From Bacteroidales bacterium GP3 (GTDB lineage: Bacteria; Bacteroidota; Bacteroidia; Bacteroidales; Muribaculaceae), in NCBI GenBank assembly GCA_001701075.1, contig DAAK01000061.1, positions 1 through 5,206 of the forward strand: a stretch of DNA of 5,206 nucleotides, given 5' to 3'. The translations under genes were made by a program, and so were the position numbers. Under the pieces are notes generated by a model. The model was not told the origin of the DNA, searched no databases, and saw nothing but the letters and a program-made list of their open reading frames with translations. Position 1 is the stretch's first letter, and every line of letters starts with the position of its first letter. Positions 1-5,206 of this stretch are shown here, piece by piece.

Positions 1-4
1 AGGT

Positions 5-155
5 TGTAAAGCAAATCAGTTCACAGAAACAGATCTGTAAACCATTTTAGTCAACGAAAGAAAAACGTGTAAAGTAAATCGGTTGAGCGTCATCAGGCGT
101 GTAAACCATATTAGTTAATCGCCCTCAAATCTGTCAACACTTTTCAGGGAAGGTC
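5..155 (+). repeat. Five phased 31-32 bp repeats, possible end of an IS21-like element
   Basis: Units starting TGTAAA occur at 5, 36, 68 and 100, with a diverged fifth (TGTCAA) at 132, so spacing is 31, 32, 32 and 32 bp. Units 1 and 3 share TGTAAAGYAAATCRGTT. Units 2 and 4 share TGTAAACCATWTTAGTYAA. The two types therefore alternate A-B-A-B. Multiple spaced terminal repeats that serve as transposase sites are typical of IS21-family elements, and the final unit resembles material I associate with the region downstream of istB. That assignment is inference: no transposase is in the window, and the element, if present, would lie to the left. The alternative is an array of binding sites for a DNA-binding protein. 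The repeat itself is seen directly; its identity is uncertain. Confidence 0.6.
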
Positions 156-226
156 AGCTGGAATATTTTTTTAATAAAATTCGAAGAAAATTTGGCTTGC
201 ATAGCTTAATATTCAACTATTATTGC

Positions 227-234
227 TATATTTG
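227..234 (+). promoter_or_regulatory. Promoter -7 box of hipBA (TATATTTG)
   Basis: TATATTTG matches the Bacteroidota -7 consensus TAnnTTTG exactly. Transcription would start near 239-242, giving a 5' leader of about 20 nt before the hipB ATG at 260. No good TTTG -33 box lies at the expected 19-21 nt upstream; that stretch (about 203-208) is only AT-rich. This suggests a modest promoter or one that needs help. The box sits between two inverted-repeat arms, so access to it could be controlled by HipB. Confidence 0.6.
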
Positions 235-235
235 C

Positions 236-259
236 AGTCTAATAGTTTAATTTTAGACT
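236..259. promoter_or_regulatory. Palindromic candidate HipB operator at the hipB start
   Basis: AGTCTAA (236-242) and TTAGACT (253-259) form a perfect 7-bp inverted repeat with a 10-nt spacer, ending at the base before the hipB ATG. It covers the predicted transcription start and lies just downstream of the -7 box, the expected place for an autoregulatory operator. E. coli HipB also binds spaced palindromes (5-bp arms, 8-nt spacer), but the sequence here is different. The binding role is inferred from position and symmetry. Confidence 0.45.
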
Positions 260-628
260 ATGAATGAAAATATTTATATGTTTGCTGATGCCGAAATATG
301 CCGTAGGATTGGCAAAAAAATTAGGCAATTACGATTGCGACAGAACATCACACAGATGTCATTGGCAAAGCAATCGCAGATTTCAGTGTCCTCAGTCAAG
401 AAGATAGAGAATGGTGAGATCGGCTCTTTCGATTCTCTTATGCGTGTACTTCGTGTTTTGGGAGAACTTGATGTGTTTTCTCCTCTTTTAAAGGAAGAGG
501 AAATGAGCCCTAATGAATATCTGAAGTTTGTAGAGGTATCCAAAAAGAAAATGCGCAAAAGAGCTAAATCAGATCAATCAGATAAAAAAGTATCGAAGTC
601 CAATAATAAGGAGGAATTAGAATGGTAG
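260..628 (+). CDS. hipB: HipB-like XRE-family antitoxin and autorepressor
   Basis: This 122-aa protein is the likely antitoxin of the downstream HipA kinase: it should bind and neutralise HipA and repress the operon as a dimer. An XRE/HTH_3 domain spans about residues 16-73; helices 2 and 3 fall near 32-39 and 43-50, and the family pattern ...SVSSVKKIENGE is clear. Residues 88-118 form a Lys/Arg/Ser-rich, probably disordered tail, making it longer than E. coli HipB (88 aa). The protein ends in -LEW, as E. coli HipB does, where the C-terminal Trp contacts HipA. The first ATG is chosen because it follows directly on the promoter and palindrome; no Shine-Dalgarno is visible, which is common in this phylum. 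Met7 is an alternative start. The gene overlaps hipA by 7 nt. The HTH call is firm; the HipB role rests on the neighbour and the tail. Confidence 0.88.
   Translation: MNENIYMFADAEICRRIGKKIRQLRLRQNITQMSLAKQSQISVSSVKKIENGEIGSFDSLMRVLRVLGELDVFSPLLKEEEMSPNEYLKFVEVSKKKMRKRAKSDQSDKKVSKSNNKEELEW
608..614 (+). promoter_or_regulatory. Strong Shine-Dalgarno AAGGAGG for hipA
   Basis: AAGGAGG ends 7 nt before the hipA ATG at 622 and lies inside the last codons of hipB (Lys-Glu-Glu). It fixes the hipA start. It is much stronger than the weak A-rich leaders of the other genes here, and with the 7-nt overlap it suggests translational coupling or deliberate re-initiation. Confidence 0.75.
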
Positions 629-1902
629 ACATTGCAAGAGTCAATCTTTATGGTGAGCAGATAGGATCAGTCCGTTGGAACGAAAACAGTAATACTGCAT
701 TATTTGAATATTCTGACAACTTCATAGGGCAAGGATTGGAGCCTTCCCCTATACTTATGCCGGTGCGTTACGGACGTGTGTATTCATTTGGAGATATGGG
801 ACGTGAAACTTTCAAAGGCCTGCCTGGCTTACTTGCCGATTCATTACCTGACACATATGGTCGTGTTTTATTTGAACGGTGGCTTGCTCTTACAGGGCGT
901 AATGCCGGCAATTCAGTTGAGACGCTCTGTTTTCTCGGAAAACGATGTATGGGAGCTTTGGAATTTGAGCCGGCGATGGATACCCCATACGGTAATGATG
1001 TAAAGTTTGAAATAGACTCGCTTGTTGAGGTTGCAAGTGAGGCATTGGCAGAGAAAGAAGAGTTTGGAGTAAATCTTTCGGCTGATAAGAAAGCCGCAAT
1101 AGCAGAGATTGTGCGTCTTGGGACTTCTGCAGGAGGTCAAAGAGCAAAAGCAATTATTGCTTATAATAAAGAGACTGGTGAAGTAAGGTCGGGACAGATA
1201 AATGCCCCGGATGGATTCGATTATTATCTGATCAAGTTGGATGGTGTCACTGCTGAAGCTGGATTCCGTGAGACACAGAATTTTGGAAGGCTTGAATATT
1301 CGTTTTCACGTCTTGTAAAAGAGTGCGGAATAGAAATGTCGGATTGTAGTCTGATTGAGGAAAACGGACGGGCTCACTTTCTTACGAAACGATTTGACCG
1401 TATCAACGGTGAGAAAGTCCACATGCAGACTCTGTGTGGAATCGCACATTATGATTATCGCCTGCCACGTTCATATTCTTACGAACAGGCATTCAATATC
1501 ATGAGAGCTTTGCGCTTGCCATATTCTCAGGCACAGGAGATGTTTAGGAGAATGGTTTTTAACGTGGTTGTCAGAAATCAGGATGATCACACCAAAAATA
1601 TTTCATTCCTCATGGATAAGTCTGGCAAGTGGCGACTTTCACCTGCATACGATATGGGATTTAACTATAATCCTATGGGTGGCTGGACTTCAAAACATCA
1701 AATGTCAGTCAATGGTAAGTTTGACGATATAACAAGACATGACTTGCTTGAATTTGCAAGGAGAAACAATATCAAGTATGCATCTGAAATTATAGAAAGC
1801 ATTACAGAAACAGCTTCACGGTGGCCAATCTTGGCGAAGGAATGCGATGTTCCTGGTTCAATGATCGATGTTATCCTACCGGAAATGAAATTAAGTTTAT
1901 AA
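622..1902 (+). CDS. hipA: HipA-family serine/threonine kinase toxin
   Basis: This 426-aa protein has the length and two-part layout of HipA toxins (E. coli HipA is 440 aa). An N-terminal HipA_N/Couple_hipA region covers about residues 4-115, including the family signature around GLPGLLADSLPD (66-77). The HipA_C kinase domain follows. Visible key residues are Ser169 in GTSAGGQRAK, matching the autophosphorylated Ser150 loop of E. coli HipA; Lys205 in YYLIKLDG, the likely ATP-binding Lys; the RFDR motif at 257-260; the catalytic segment QDDHTKN (320-326) with Asp321 and Asn326; and the metal-binding Asp344 in PAYDMGF. Nothing essential is missing, so the kinase should be active when free of HipB. 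E. coli HipA phosphorylates GltX and halts growth, but HipA homologues differ in target, and the target here cannot be read from the sequence. The ATG at 622 is set by the strong SD and overlaps the hipB stop. Confidence 0.94.
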   Translation: MVDIARVNLYGEQIGSVRWNENSNTALFEYSDNFIGQGLEPSPILMPVRYGRVYSFGDMGRETFKGLPGLLADSLPDTYGRVLFERWLALTGRNAGNSVETLCFLGKRCMGALEFEPAMDTPYGNDVKFEIDSLVEVASEALAEKEEFGVNLSADKKAAIAEIVRLGTSAGGQRAKAIIAYNKETGEVRSGQINAPDGFDYYLIKLDGVTAEAGFRETQNFGRLEYSFSRLVKECGIEMSDCSLIEENGRAHFLTKRFDRINGEKVHMQTLCGIAHYDYRLPRSYSYEQAFNIMRALRLPYSQAQEMFRRMVFNVVVRNQDDHTKNISFLMDKSGKWRLSPAYDMGFNYNPMGGWTSKHQMSVNGKFDDITRHDLLEFARRNNIKYASEIIESITETASRWPILAKECDVPGSMIDVILPEMKLSL

Positions 1903-2005
1903 AACATTCCCAGTATTTGAAAATCTTTATGAGGAATTAGAATTTATTTTTCTGCTTTTTGATCAAAGTATAATACTCTTTGCTGTGCGTTCTTATGAGA
2001 TTGAA
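1903..2005. other. Convergent intergenic gap with a weak hairpin, no clear terminator
   Basis: This 103-nt AT-rich gap separates the converging hipA and lipoprotein genes. Bases 1964-1982 can form an imperfect hairpin (CAAAG...CTTTG outer arms, AGTAT/ATACT inner alternative), but no T-run follows it on either strand. A T-rich stretch at 1943-1960 follows a weak bulged stem (AAATCT 1921-1926 with AGAATTT 1939-1945) and might end hipA transcription. Neither is a convincing intrinsic terminator. The 13-mer GAGGAATTAGAAT at 1931-1943 repeats the hipB/hipA junction. Confidence 0.3.
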
Positions 2006-2857
2006 TTATTTGTATTCGGGGATTTCGTCGGGGTGAAAGACGATGGATTGGGAGGTAGGCGAGGTGGCTATGAAGTACCCCAGGCAACGGGGACCGGAGA
2101 ACATGGCAGGACCATTGCTTTCGTTCTTTAGCGCTTCCAGATAGTTGTGCATATCGCGGGATACTCGGCAAATTGAGAATGTCATCACGTCGCCGTCGAA
2201 AAGCACCTCATCATCTTCTTCCTCGTCGGTGTCTTTTCTTGAGGTCATGGTAAGGAAAGTCCCAATCCCACCTACAGCACTCCTATCGTCAGCTTCCACC
2301 CATAGGTATATCTCGTCATTTCGATAAAGCTTTATCCAATAGCAATCCCCGTCTTGAGATGCATCCTCTACATATTGTGCCTGAAATACGGCTACCTGGT
2401 CGTATGGCATGTTTATCCAGTTGAATTCAAGACCAAGAATCTCTGTCGAGGGATACATGACTGTCTCTGCCTCGTAGACACTTCCGTTTCTTGATACCGT
2501 TAATTTATATTCATGTCCGATGATTCCAGCAGTTGGATTAGTGTAATAACCCTCCGGATCAGTGGCAAGATTATATATATTGCCAGTCGTCAGGTCCGTA
2601 AGGGACACATCTGCATCCGCAAGAAGGGTGCGGTTCATCGCTTCATCCATTGGCGTAGTAAGCTTTAATGCCACCTTGATTCCGTCAGGAGTGAGCTCTG
2701 CCTCTATCACAGTGAGTGGATCAATCTCGTGATATTTCAAATCAAGATCCTTTTCACAAGAAGCTAACACCGACATCACAATGCATAATGCACAATGCAT
2801 AATGCATAATTTTTTTATTTTGAGAGCCATATAATTCTTAATGGTTTGATAAATCAT
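2006..2857 (-). CDS. DUF4249-like outer-membrane lipoprotein, TonB-receptor partner
   Basis: This is a 283-aa predicted lipoprotein encoded after a TonB-dependent receptor, the usual setting of DUF4249 proteins in Bacteroidota. The lipobox is LASC with Cys34. The following EKD-LD is acidic with a Lys, partly like the K(D/E)2 surface-export signals known in this phylum, so surface exposure is plausible. The mature part (about 250 aa) looks beta-rich and ends with LGYFIATSPTSQSI, similar to the GYFxAS ending I associate with DUF4249. Residues 209-217 form an unusual acidic run (8 of 9 Asp/Glu). Start choice is open: Met1 has AAGG 8 nt upstream, whereas Met10 (codon at 2828-2830) gives a more typical 25-residue signal peptide, MALKIKK plus core. 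The hydrophobic core is encoded by a heptanucleotide repeat. The ligand is unknown. The lipoprotein call is firm; the family call is by pattern and context. Confidence 0.82.
   Translation of the reverse strand: MIYQTIKNYMALKIKKLCIMHCALCIVMSVLASCEKDLDLKYHEIDPLTVIEAELTPDGIKVALKLTTPMDEAMNRTLLADADVSLTDLTTGNIYNLATDPEGYYTNPTAGIIGHEYKLTVSRNGSVYEAETVMYPSTEILGLEFNWINMPYDQVAVFQAQYVEDASQDGDCYWIKLYRNDEIYLWVEADDRSAVGGIGTFLTMTSRKDTDEEEDDEVLFDGDVMTFSICRVSRDMHNYLEALKNESNGPAMFSGPRCLGYFIATSPTSQSIVFHPDEIPEYK
2777..2811 (-). repeat. Heptanucleotide tandem repeat inside the signal-peptide codons
   Basis: On the + strand the unit CAYAATG occurs five times in a row, as CACAATG, CATAATG, CACAATG, CATAATG and CATAATT. 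On the coding (-) strand it reads as ATTATGC-type units and specifies the LCIMHCALCIVM core of the lipoprotein signal peptide (residues 17-28). Since 7 is not a multiple of 3, three units make one heptapeptide, and a change of one unit would shift the reading frame. Confidence 0.9.
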
Positions 2858-2884
2858 ATAAAATACCTTGAAGAAAGAAATCCG

Positions 2885-2952
2885 AAATTATTCAAAATTC
2901 AAAATTATTCAAACTTCAAAATTATTCAAACTTCAAAATTATTTAAAATTTA
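2885..2952. repeat. Four 17-bp tandem repeats between receptor and lipoprotein genes
   Basis: Four adjoining 17-bp units lie at 2885-2901, 2902-2918, 2919-2935 and 2936-2952. The middle two are identical (AAATTATTCAAACTTCA); the outer two differ at a few positions. The last unit covers the receptor's stop codon (2943-2945) and its final Lys-Phe codons, so the array begins in coding sequence and fills most of the intergenic gap. No GC-rich stem or terminator lies here, which favours read-through from receptor to lipoprotein. Confidence 0.9.
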
Positions 2953-5006
2953 AGTGTATAAGAAACGGATGGAACTAACCCATACATAGCCTGCTGCACT
3001 GCTTGTGTGCCTGATGGCTTCGTGGGATCATCCTTGAAATATATCACATATGGATTGTAGCGGCAATAAGTGTTGAAGATGCCGAAAGCCCATTCATATG
3101 TGAATTTCTTTCCTACGTGGGTGTAGGTGGCAGAAAGGTCAAGTCGATGGATTGGTGGAGTCTTATAGGTGTTGCGTCCCGAATAATAGTAGCAAGTTTC
3201 TCCAGCAATCTCATATTTCACATCGGGTGCTGTCAGTGGCTGACCTGAAAGGAATATCCATGAGCCTGACAGATTCCACTTGTCGTTCAGGCGATATATT
3301 GCGGTGATTGCAAAGTCATGCCGGCGGTCGTTGGTAGCATTATACCATTTCCCCTCGTTGATGCCCGGTATCTTTGTCTCTGTCCTTGAGAGTGTATAGG
3401 CTATCCAACCGGTCAGTCTTCCGGTATTCTTACGAATCATGAACTCGGTGCCAAAGCTTCTTCCTTTTCCTCCAAGAATAAGGCTTTCGAGCACAATATC
3501 TGAAAAGGAAGATTTGCCATCCTTGTAGTCATAGACATTTTGCATGTCGCGGTAATATGCCTCTACCGACCAGTCGTATGTCCCCGTCTTTGTCATTCCG
3601 CTGTAGCCAACTGAATATTGCAAAGCTCGTTCCGGCTTCACTTCAGCCGATGTTAGGGCGTAGCGGTCGAAAGGGAAAGAAGTGGTAGTAGTGCGTATGG
3701 CATGAAGATCTTGCGACGATGTGCCTATGCCTGCCTTTATATTGTGTAGTTTTGATATGTTGTATTTTATATTGATTCTTGGTTCAACATCTACATATGT
3801 CTTGCCTTCAAATTGGTTGTGTAGCTGATAGGAAGACTCATATTCATGAAACCGTCCTTGCGACAATGCCGACGAAAGATTAAGCCGTACTCCGGCTGTG
3901 ATGTCTAACTTATCGGCGAATGAACCCGAATAGTCAATCCAAGCGGAATTCTGCCACAAAGATCGTATTTCCTTTTCCTTAGCTTCATTCAGCAGCCATT
4001 CAGCAGATTTAACTCTTAGCAATTCAGAGCGTAATCCGAATTCTATGCCATGTTTGTCAGATAATTGCAAGCGTATCTTCTCATTGATGGAATAATTGTG
4101 AATATAAGTCCACATCGCTTGATCAAGATCCATCATCTCCATCACCATCTTGGGGTCGAAATGGGTCAGTGAAGCGGTTGTGGTGAATGTCAGCTTGTCT
4201 CCCTTCCTGGCAATCCAATTGAGAGAAGCACCGAGATTTCCCCAATAGAGCCCCATTAGGTCACTGATTGCCATATTGTCATGCCCTATGAAGAAAGATG
4301 CGTCGACTATATGGTCGGGGGTGGGAGTGTAGCGCATTTTTGCCGTGACATCATAGAAATTCATCACGGTGCTTCTATATTTAGGCACAAGCTTAAGGAA
4401 TGCGTCGACATAGGAGCGTCGACCTGTCACGGCAAACGACAATTTATCCTTCACTATCGGTCCCTCCACCTTGAGCTTTGCCATAAGCAATCCAATGGTA
4501 GCTGAGCCGTGAAAGTCCTCCATATCCCCGGGCAGGAGTGTCGTTTCAAGCACAGAGGATGTGGCATCCCCATACATGGCAGGAATAGGACCTTTGAAAA
4601 TGGTCGCGCTTCCAAGTGCATCATCGTTGAAAGTGGAGAAGATTCCCATCACGTGCGACGGATTATAGAGCGATATACCGTCGAGCAACACGAGATTCTG
4701 GTAGGCATTACCTCCTCTGACCTCAAAACCACCGCCTCCGTCACCTTCGCTTCTGACCCCAGGGAGCAGAGTAATCGACTTTATTATATCTTTCTCGCCG
4801 CCGAATGCAGGCAGTTGTGCAAGCTTAGTAAGCTCGAGGCGTTCAGCTCCGAGTCTGGTGTTTTCTATTCGCTGTCGGGCAGCGCTGCCGGTCACAGTCA
4901 CTTCATTGAGCATCCTTTCATTGATGGTGTCTTTTGGAGACTCATCTGCAACTGATGCCATTGAAGAAGCAATGCATGCTGCAGCTATTACAATCTTTTT
5001 TACCAT
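2943..5006 (-). CDS. TonB-dependent outer-membrane receptor, DUF4249-associated type
   Basis: This 687-aa outer-membrane receptor should import an unidentified ligand using TonB-ExbBD energy. A Sec signal peptide is clear (MVKK, hydrophobic core, likely cleavage after ASVA at residue 20). A TonB-box-like LNEVTVTGS follows at 33-41. The plug domain covers about 45-160, with LPGVRSEGDGGGGFEVRGG, then NLVLLDGISLYNPSH at 104-118 and FNDDALGSATIFKGPIPAMYGD at 126-147, a pattern I associate with receptors paired with DUF4249 lipoproteins. The rest is beta-barrel with alternating aromatic strands, ending SYTLKF with the C-terminal Phe typical of outer-membrane barrels. Unlike many Bacteroidota receptors it has no N-terminal CarboxypepD_reg-like domain, hence the short length. 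The start ATG directly precedes the signal peptide, with only an A-rich leader. It is the first gene of the operon, with the lipoprotein 85 nt downstream. The substrate cannot be predicted. Confidence 0.93.
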   Translation of the reverse strand: MVKKIVIAAACIASSMASVADESPKDTINERMLNEVTVTGSAARQRIENTRLGAERLELTKLAQLPAFGGEKDIIKSITLLPGVRSEGDGGGGFEVRGGNAYQNLVLLDGISLYNPSHVMGIFSTFNDDALGSATIFKGPIPAMYGDATSSVLETTLLPGDMEDFHGSATIGLLMAKLKVEGPIVKDKLSFAVTGRRSYVDAFLKLVPKYRSTVMNFYDVTAKMRYTPTPDHIVDASFFIGHDNMAISDLMGLYWGNLGASLNWIARKGDKLTFTTTASLTHFDPKMVMEMMDLDQAMWTYIHNYSINEKIRLQLSDKHGIEFGLRSELLRVKSAEWLLNEAKEKEIRSLWQNSAWIDYSGSFADKLDITAGVRLNLSSALSQGRFHEYESSYQLHNQFEGKTYVDVEPRINIKYNISKLHNIKAGIGTSSQDLHAIRTTTTSFPFDRYALTSAEVKPERALQYSVGYSGMTKTGTYDWSVEAYYRDMQNVYDYKDGKSSFSDIVLESLILGGKGRSFGTEFMIRKNTGRLTGWIAYTLSRTETKIPGINEGKWYNATNDRRHDFAITAIYRLNDKWNLSGSWIFLSGQPLTAPDVKYEIAGETCYYYSGRNTYKTPPIHRLDLSATYTHVGKKFTYEWAFGIFNTYCRYNPYVIYFKDDPTKPSGTQAVQQAMYGLVPSVSYTLKF

Positions 5007-5118
5007 GCTTTTTAATTTAAGTTTCGCAGGCTCAACTTAAGGGTTCTTGGGGTGTAGGTTAATGACCTTATAGACCTCAAATTTCGCTTGTGAAAGTTGA
5101 ATTATCAAAATCATGGTG
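5007..5118 (-). other. 5' leader of the receptor operon
   Basis: About 105 nt of predicted untranslated leader lies between the P1 promoter and the receptor start. TCAACTT (5032-5038) and AAGTTGA (5094-5100) are perfectly complementary and could close a long loop. A small hairpin AGGT-N5-ACCT lies inside it, at about 5056-5068. No known riboswitch was recognised and there is no clear Shine-Dalgarno before the ATG, only AAAAAG. Confidence 0.4.
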
Positions 5119-5149
5119 CAAAATTAGCGCAAATCCCTTATTCAGCAAA
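5119..5149 (-). promoter_or_regulatory. Bacteroides-type promoter P1 of the receptor operon
   Basis: Read on the minus strand, TTTG (5149-5146) and TAATTTTG (5126-5119) are separated by exactly 19 nt. Both boxes match the Bacteroidota -33/-7 consensus (TTTG and TAnnTTTG) with suitable spacing. Transcription would start near 5110-5114. This is the best promoter in the window. Confidence 0.7.
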
Positions 5150-5154
5150 ATAAA

Positions 5155-5186
5155 TGCGACAAAACAAAGTTATTTTGCGACAAAAC
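5155..5186 (-). promoter_or_regulatory. Direct repeats and possible second promoter P2 upstream of P1
   Basis: TGCGACAAAAC occurs at 5155-5165 and again at 5176-5186, exactly 21 bp apart, or two helical turns. Between them, CAAAGTTA (5165-5172) reads TAACTTTG on the minus strand, a perfect -7 box, but there is no good -33 box at the right distance. The repeats could be activator sites just upstream of P1, or sites flanking a second promoter. Only the repeats and the -7 match are seen directly. Confidence 0.45.
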
Positions 5187-5206
5187 CATAGCTCTCAGAT
5201 TCCAGA

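Noticed and set aside
5..155. CRISPR array
   Set aside because: Units are short, diverged and of two alternating types, with 12-15 nt between the similar parts; there are no conserved 25-40 nt repeats or spacer-length gaps, and no cas genes.
274..558. 94-codon open frame on the minus strand opposite hipB
   Set aside because: It is antisense to the clear HTH gene and lacks a start signal or recognisable domain.
776..1153. Short open frames on both strands within hipA
   Set aside because: They overlap conserved HipA motifs in other frames, have no ribosome site and show no family pattern.
1..1902. hipBA as a new kind of defence or three-gene Hip system
   Set aside because: The layout is the ordinary two-gene HipB-HipA form with all kinase residues; no third component or fused domain is present.
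1961..1985. Intrinsic terminator between hipA and the lipoprotein gene
   Set aside because: The hairpin is short, AT-rich and bulged, and no T-run follows on either strand; it is kept only as a note on the gap.
4509..4955. 148-codon open frame on the + strand
   Set aside because: It lies wholly antisense to the strongly supported receptor signal peptide and plug region, and its translation has no recognisable domain; it is a shadow.
5037..5114. 25-codon upstream ORF in the receptor leader (minus strand)
   Set aside because: Its ATG (5114-5112) is at or just before the predicted transcription start, it has no ribosome site, and the peptide shows no leader-peptide features such as codon runs.

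Overview
The window looks like a chromosomal stretch from a gut-type Bacteroidota, most likely Bacteroidales. Three things point there: a SusC-like TonB-dependent receptor paired with a DUF4249-type lipoprotein, promoters of the Bacteroides form (TAnnTTTG, one with TTTG 19 nt upstream), and mostly weak A-rich translation starts. Genus cannot be read from this sequence alone.

Layout from left to right. Bases 1-259 hold no gene. Bases 5-~155 carry five short repeats phased every 31-32 bp, resembling the terminal repeats of an IS21-type insertion element; the rest is the promoter of the next operon, with inverted repeats around it. Bases 260-1902 (+) are a two-gene hipB-hipA toxin-antitoxin operon: a small XRE-type antitoxin/repressor overlapping by 7 nt a HipA-type Ser/Thr kinase whose catalytic residues are all visible. 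Bases 1903-2005 are a convergent, AT-rich intergenic gap. Bases 2006-5006 (-) are a two-gene outer-membrane operon transcribed right to left: a 687-aa TonB-dependent receptor first, then a DUF4249-like lipoprotein. Bases 5007-5206 hold its promoter region and a leader of about 105 nt.

The two operons are unrelated in function. HipB probably represses its own operon through the palindrome at the start codon and neutralises HipA, which should phosphorylate an unidentified target. The receptor and lipoprotein probably act together at the outer membrane to import an unknown ligand using TonB energy, the lipoprotein being a likely surface partner of the barrel.

The most unusual signals are small-scale. 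The signal-peptide core of the lipoprotein is encoded by a heptanucleotide tandem repeat. A 17-bp tandem repeat begins inside the receptor's last codons and runs through the operon's intergenic gap. HipB ends in -LEW, as I recall E. coli HipB doing. The array at the left edge is helically phased and alternates two repeat types. No clearly novel multi-gene system is visible.
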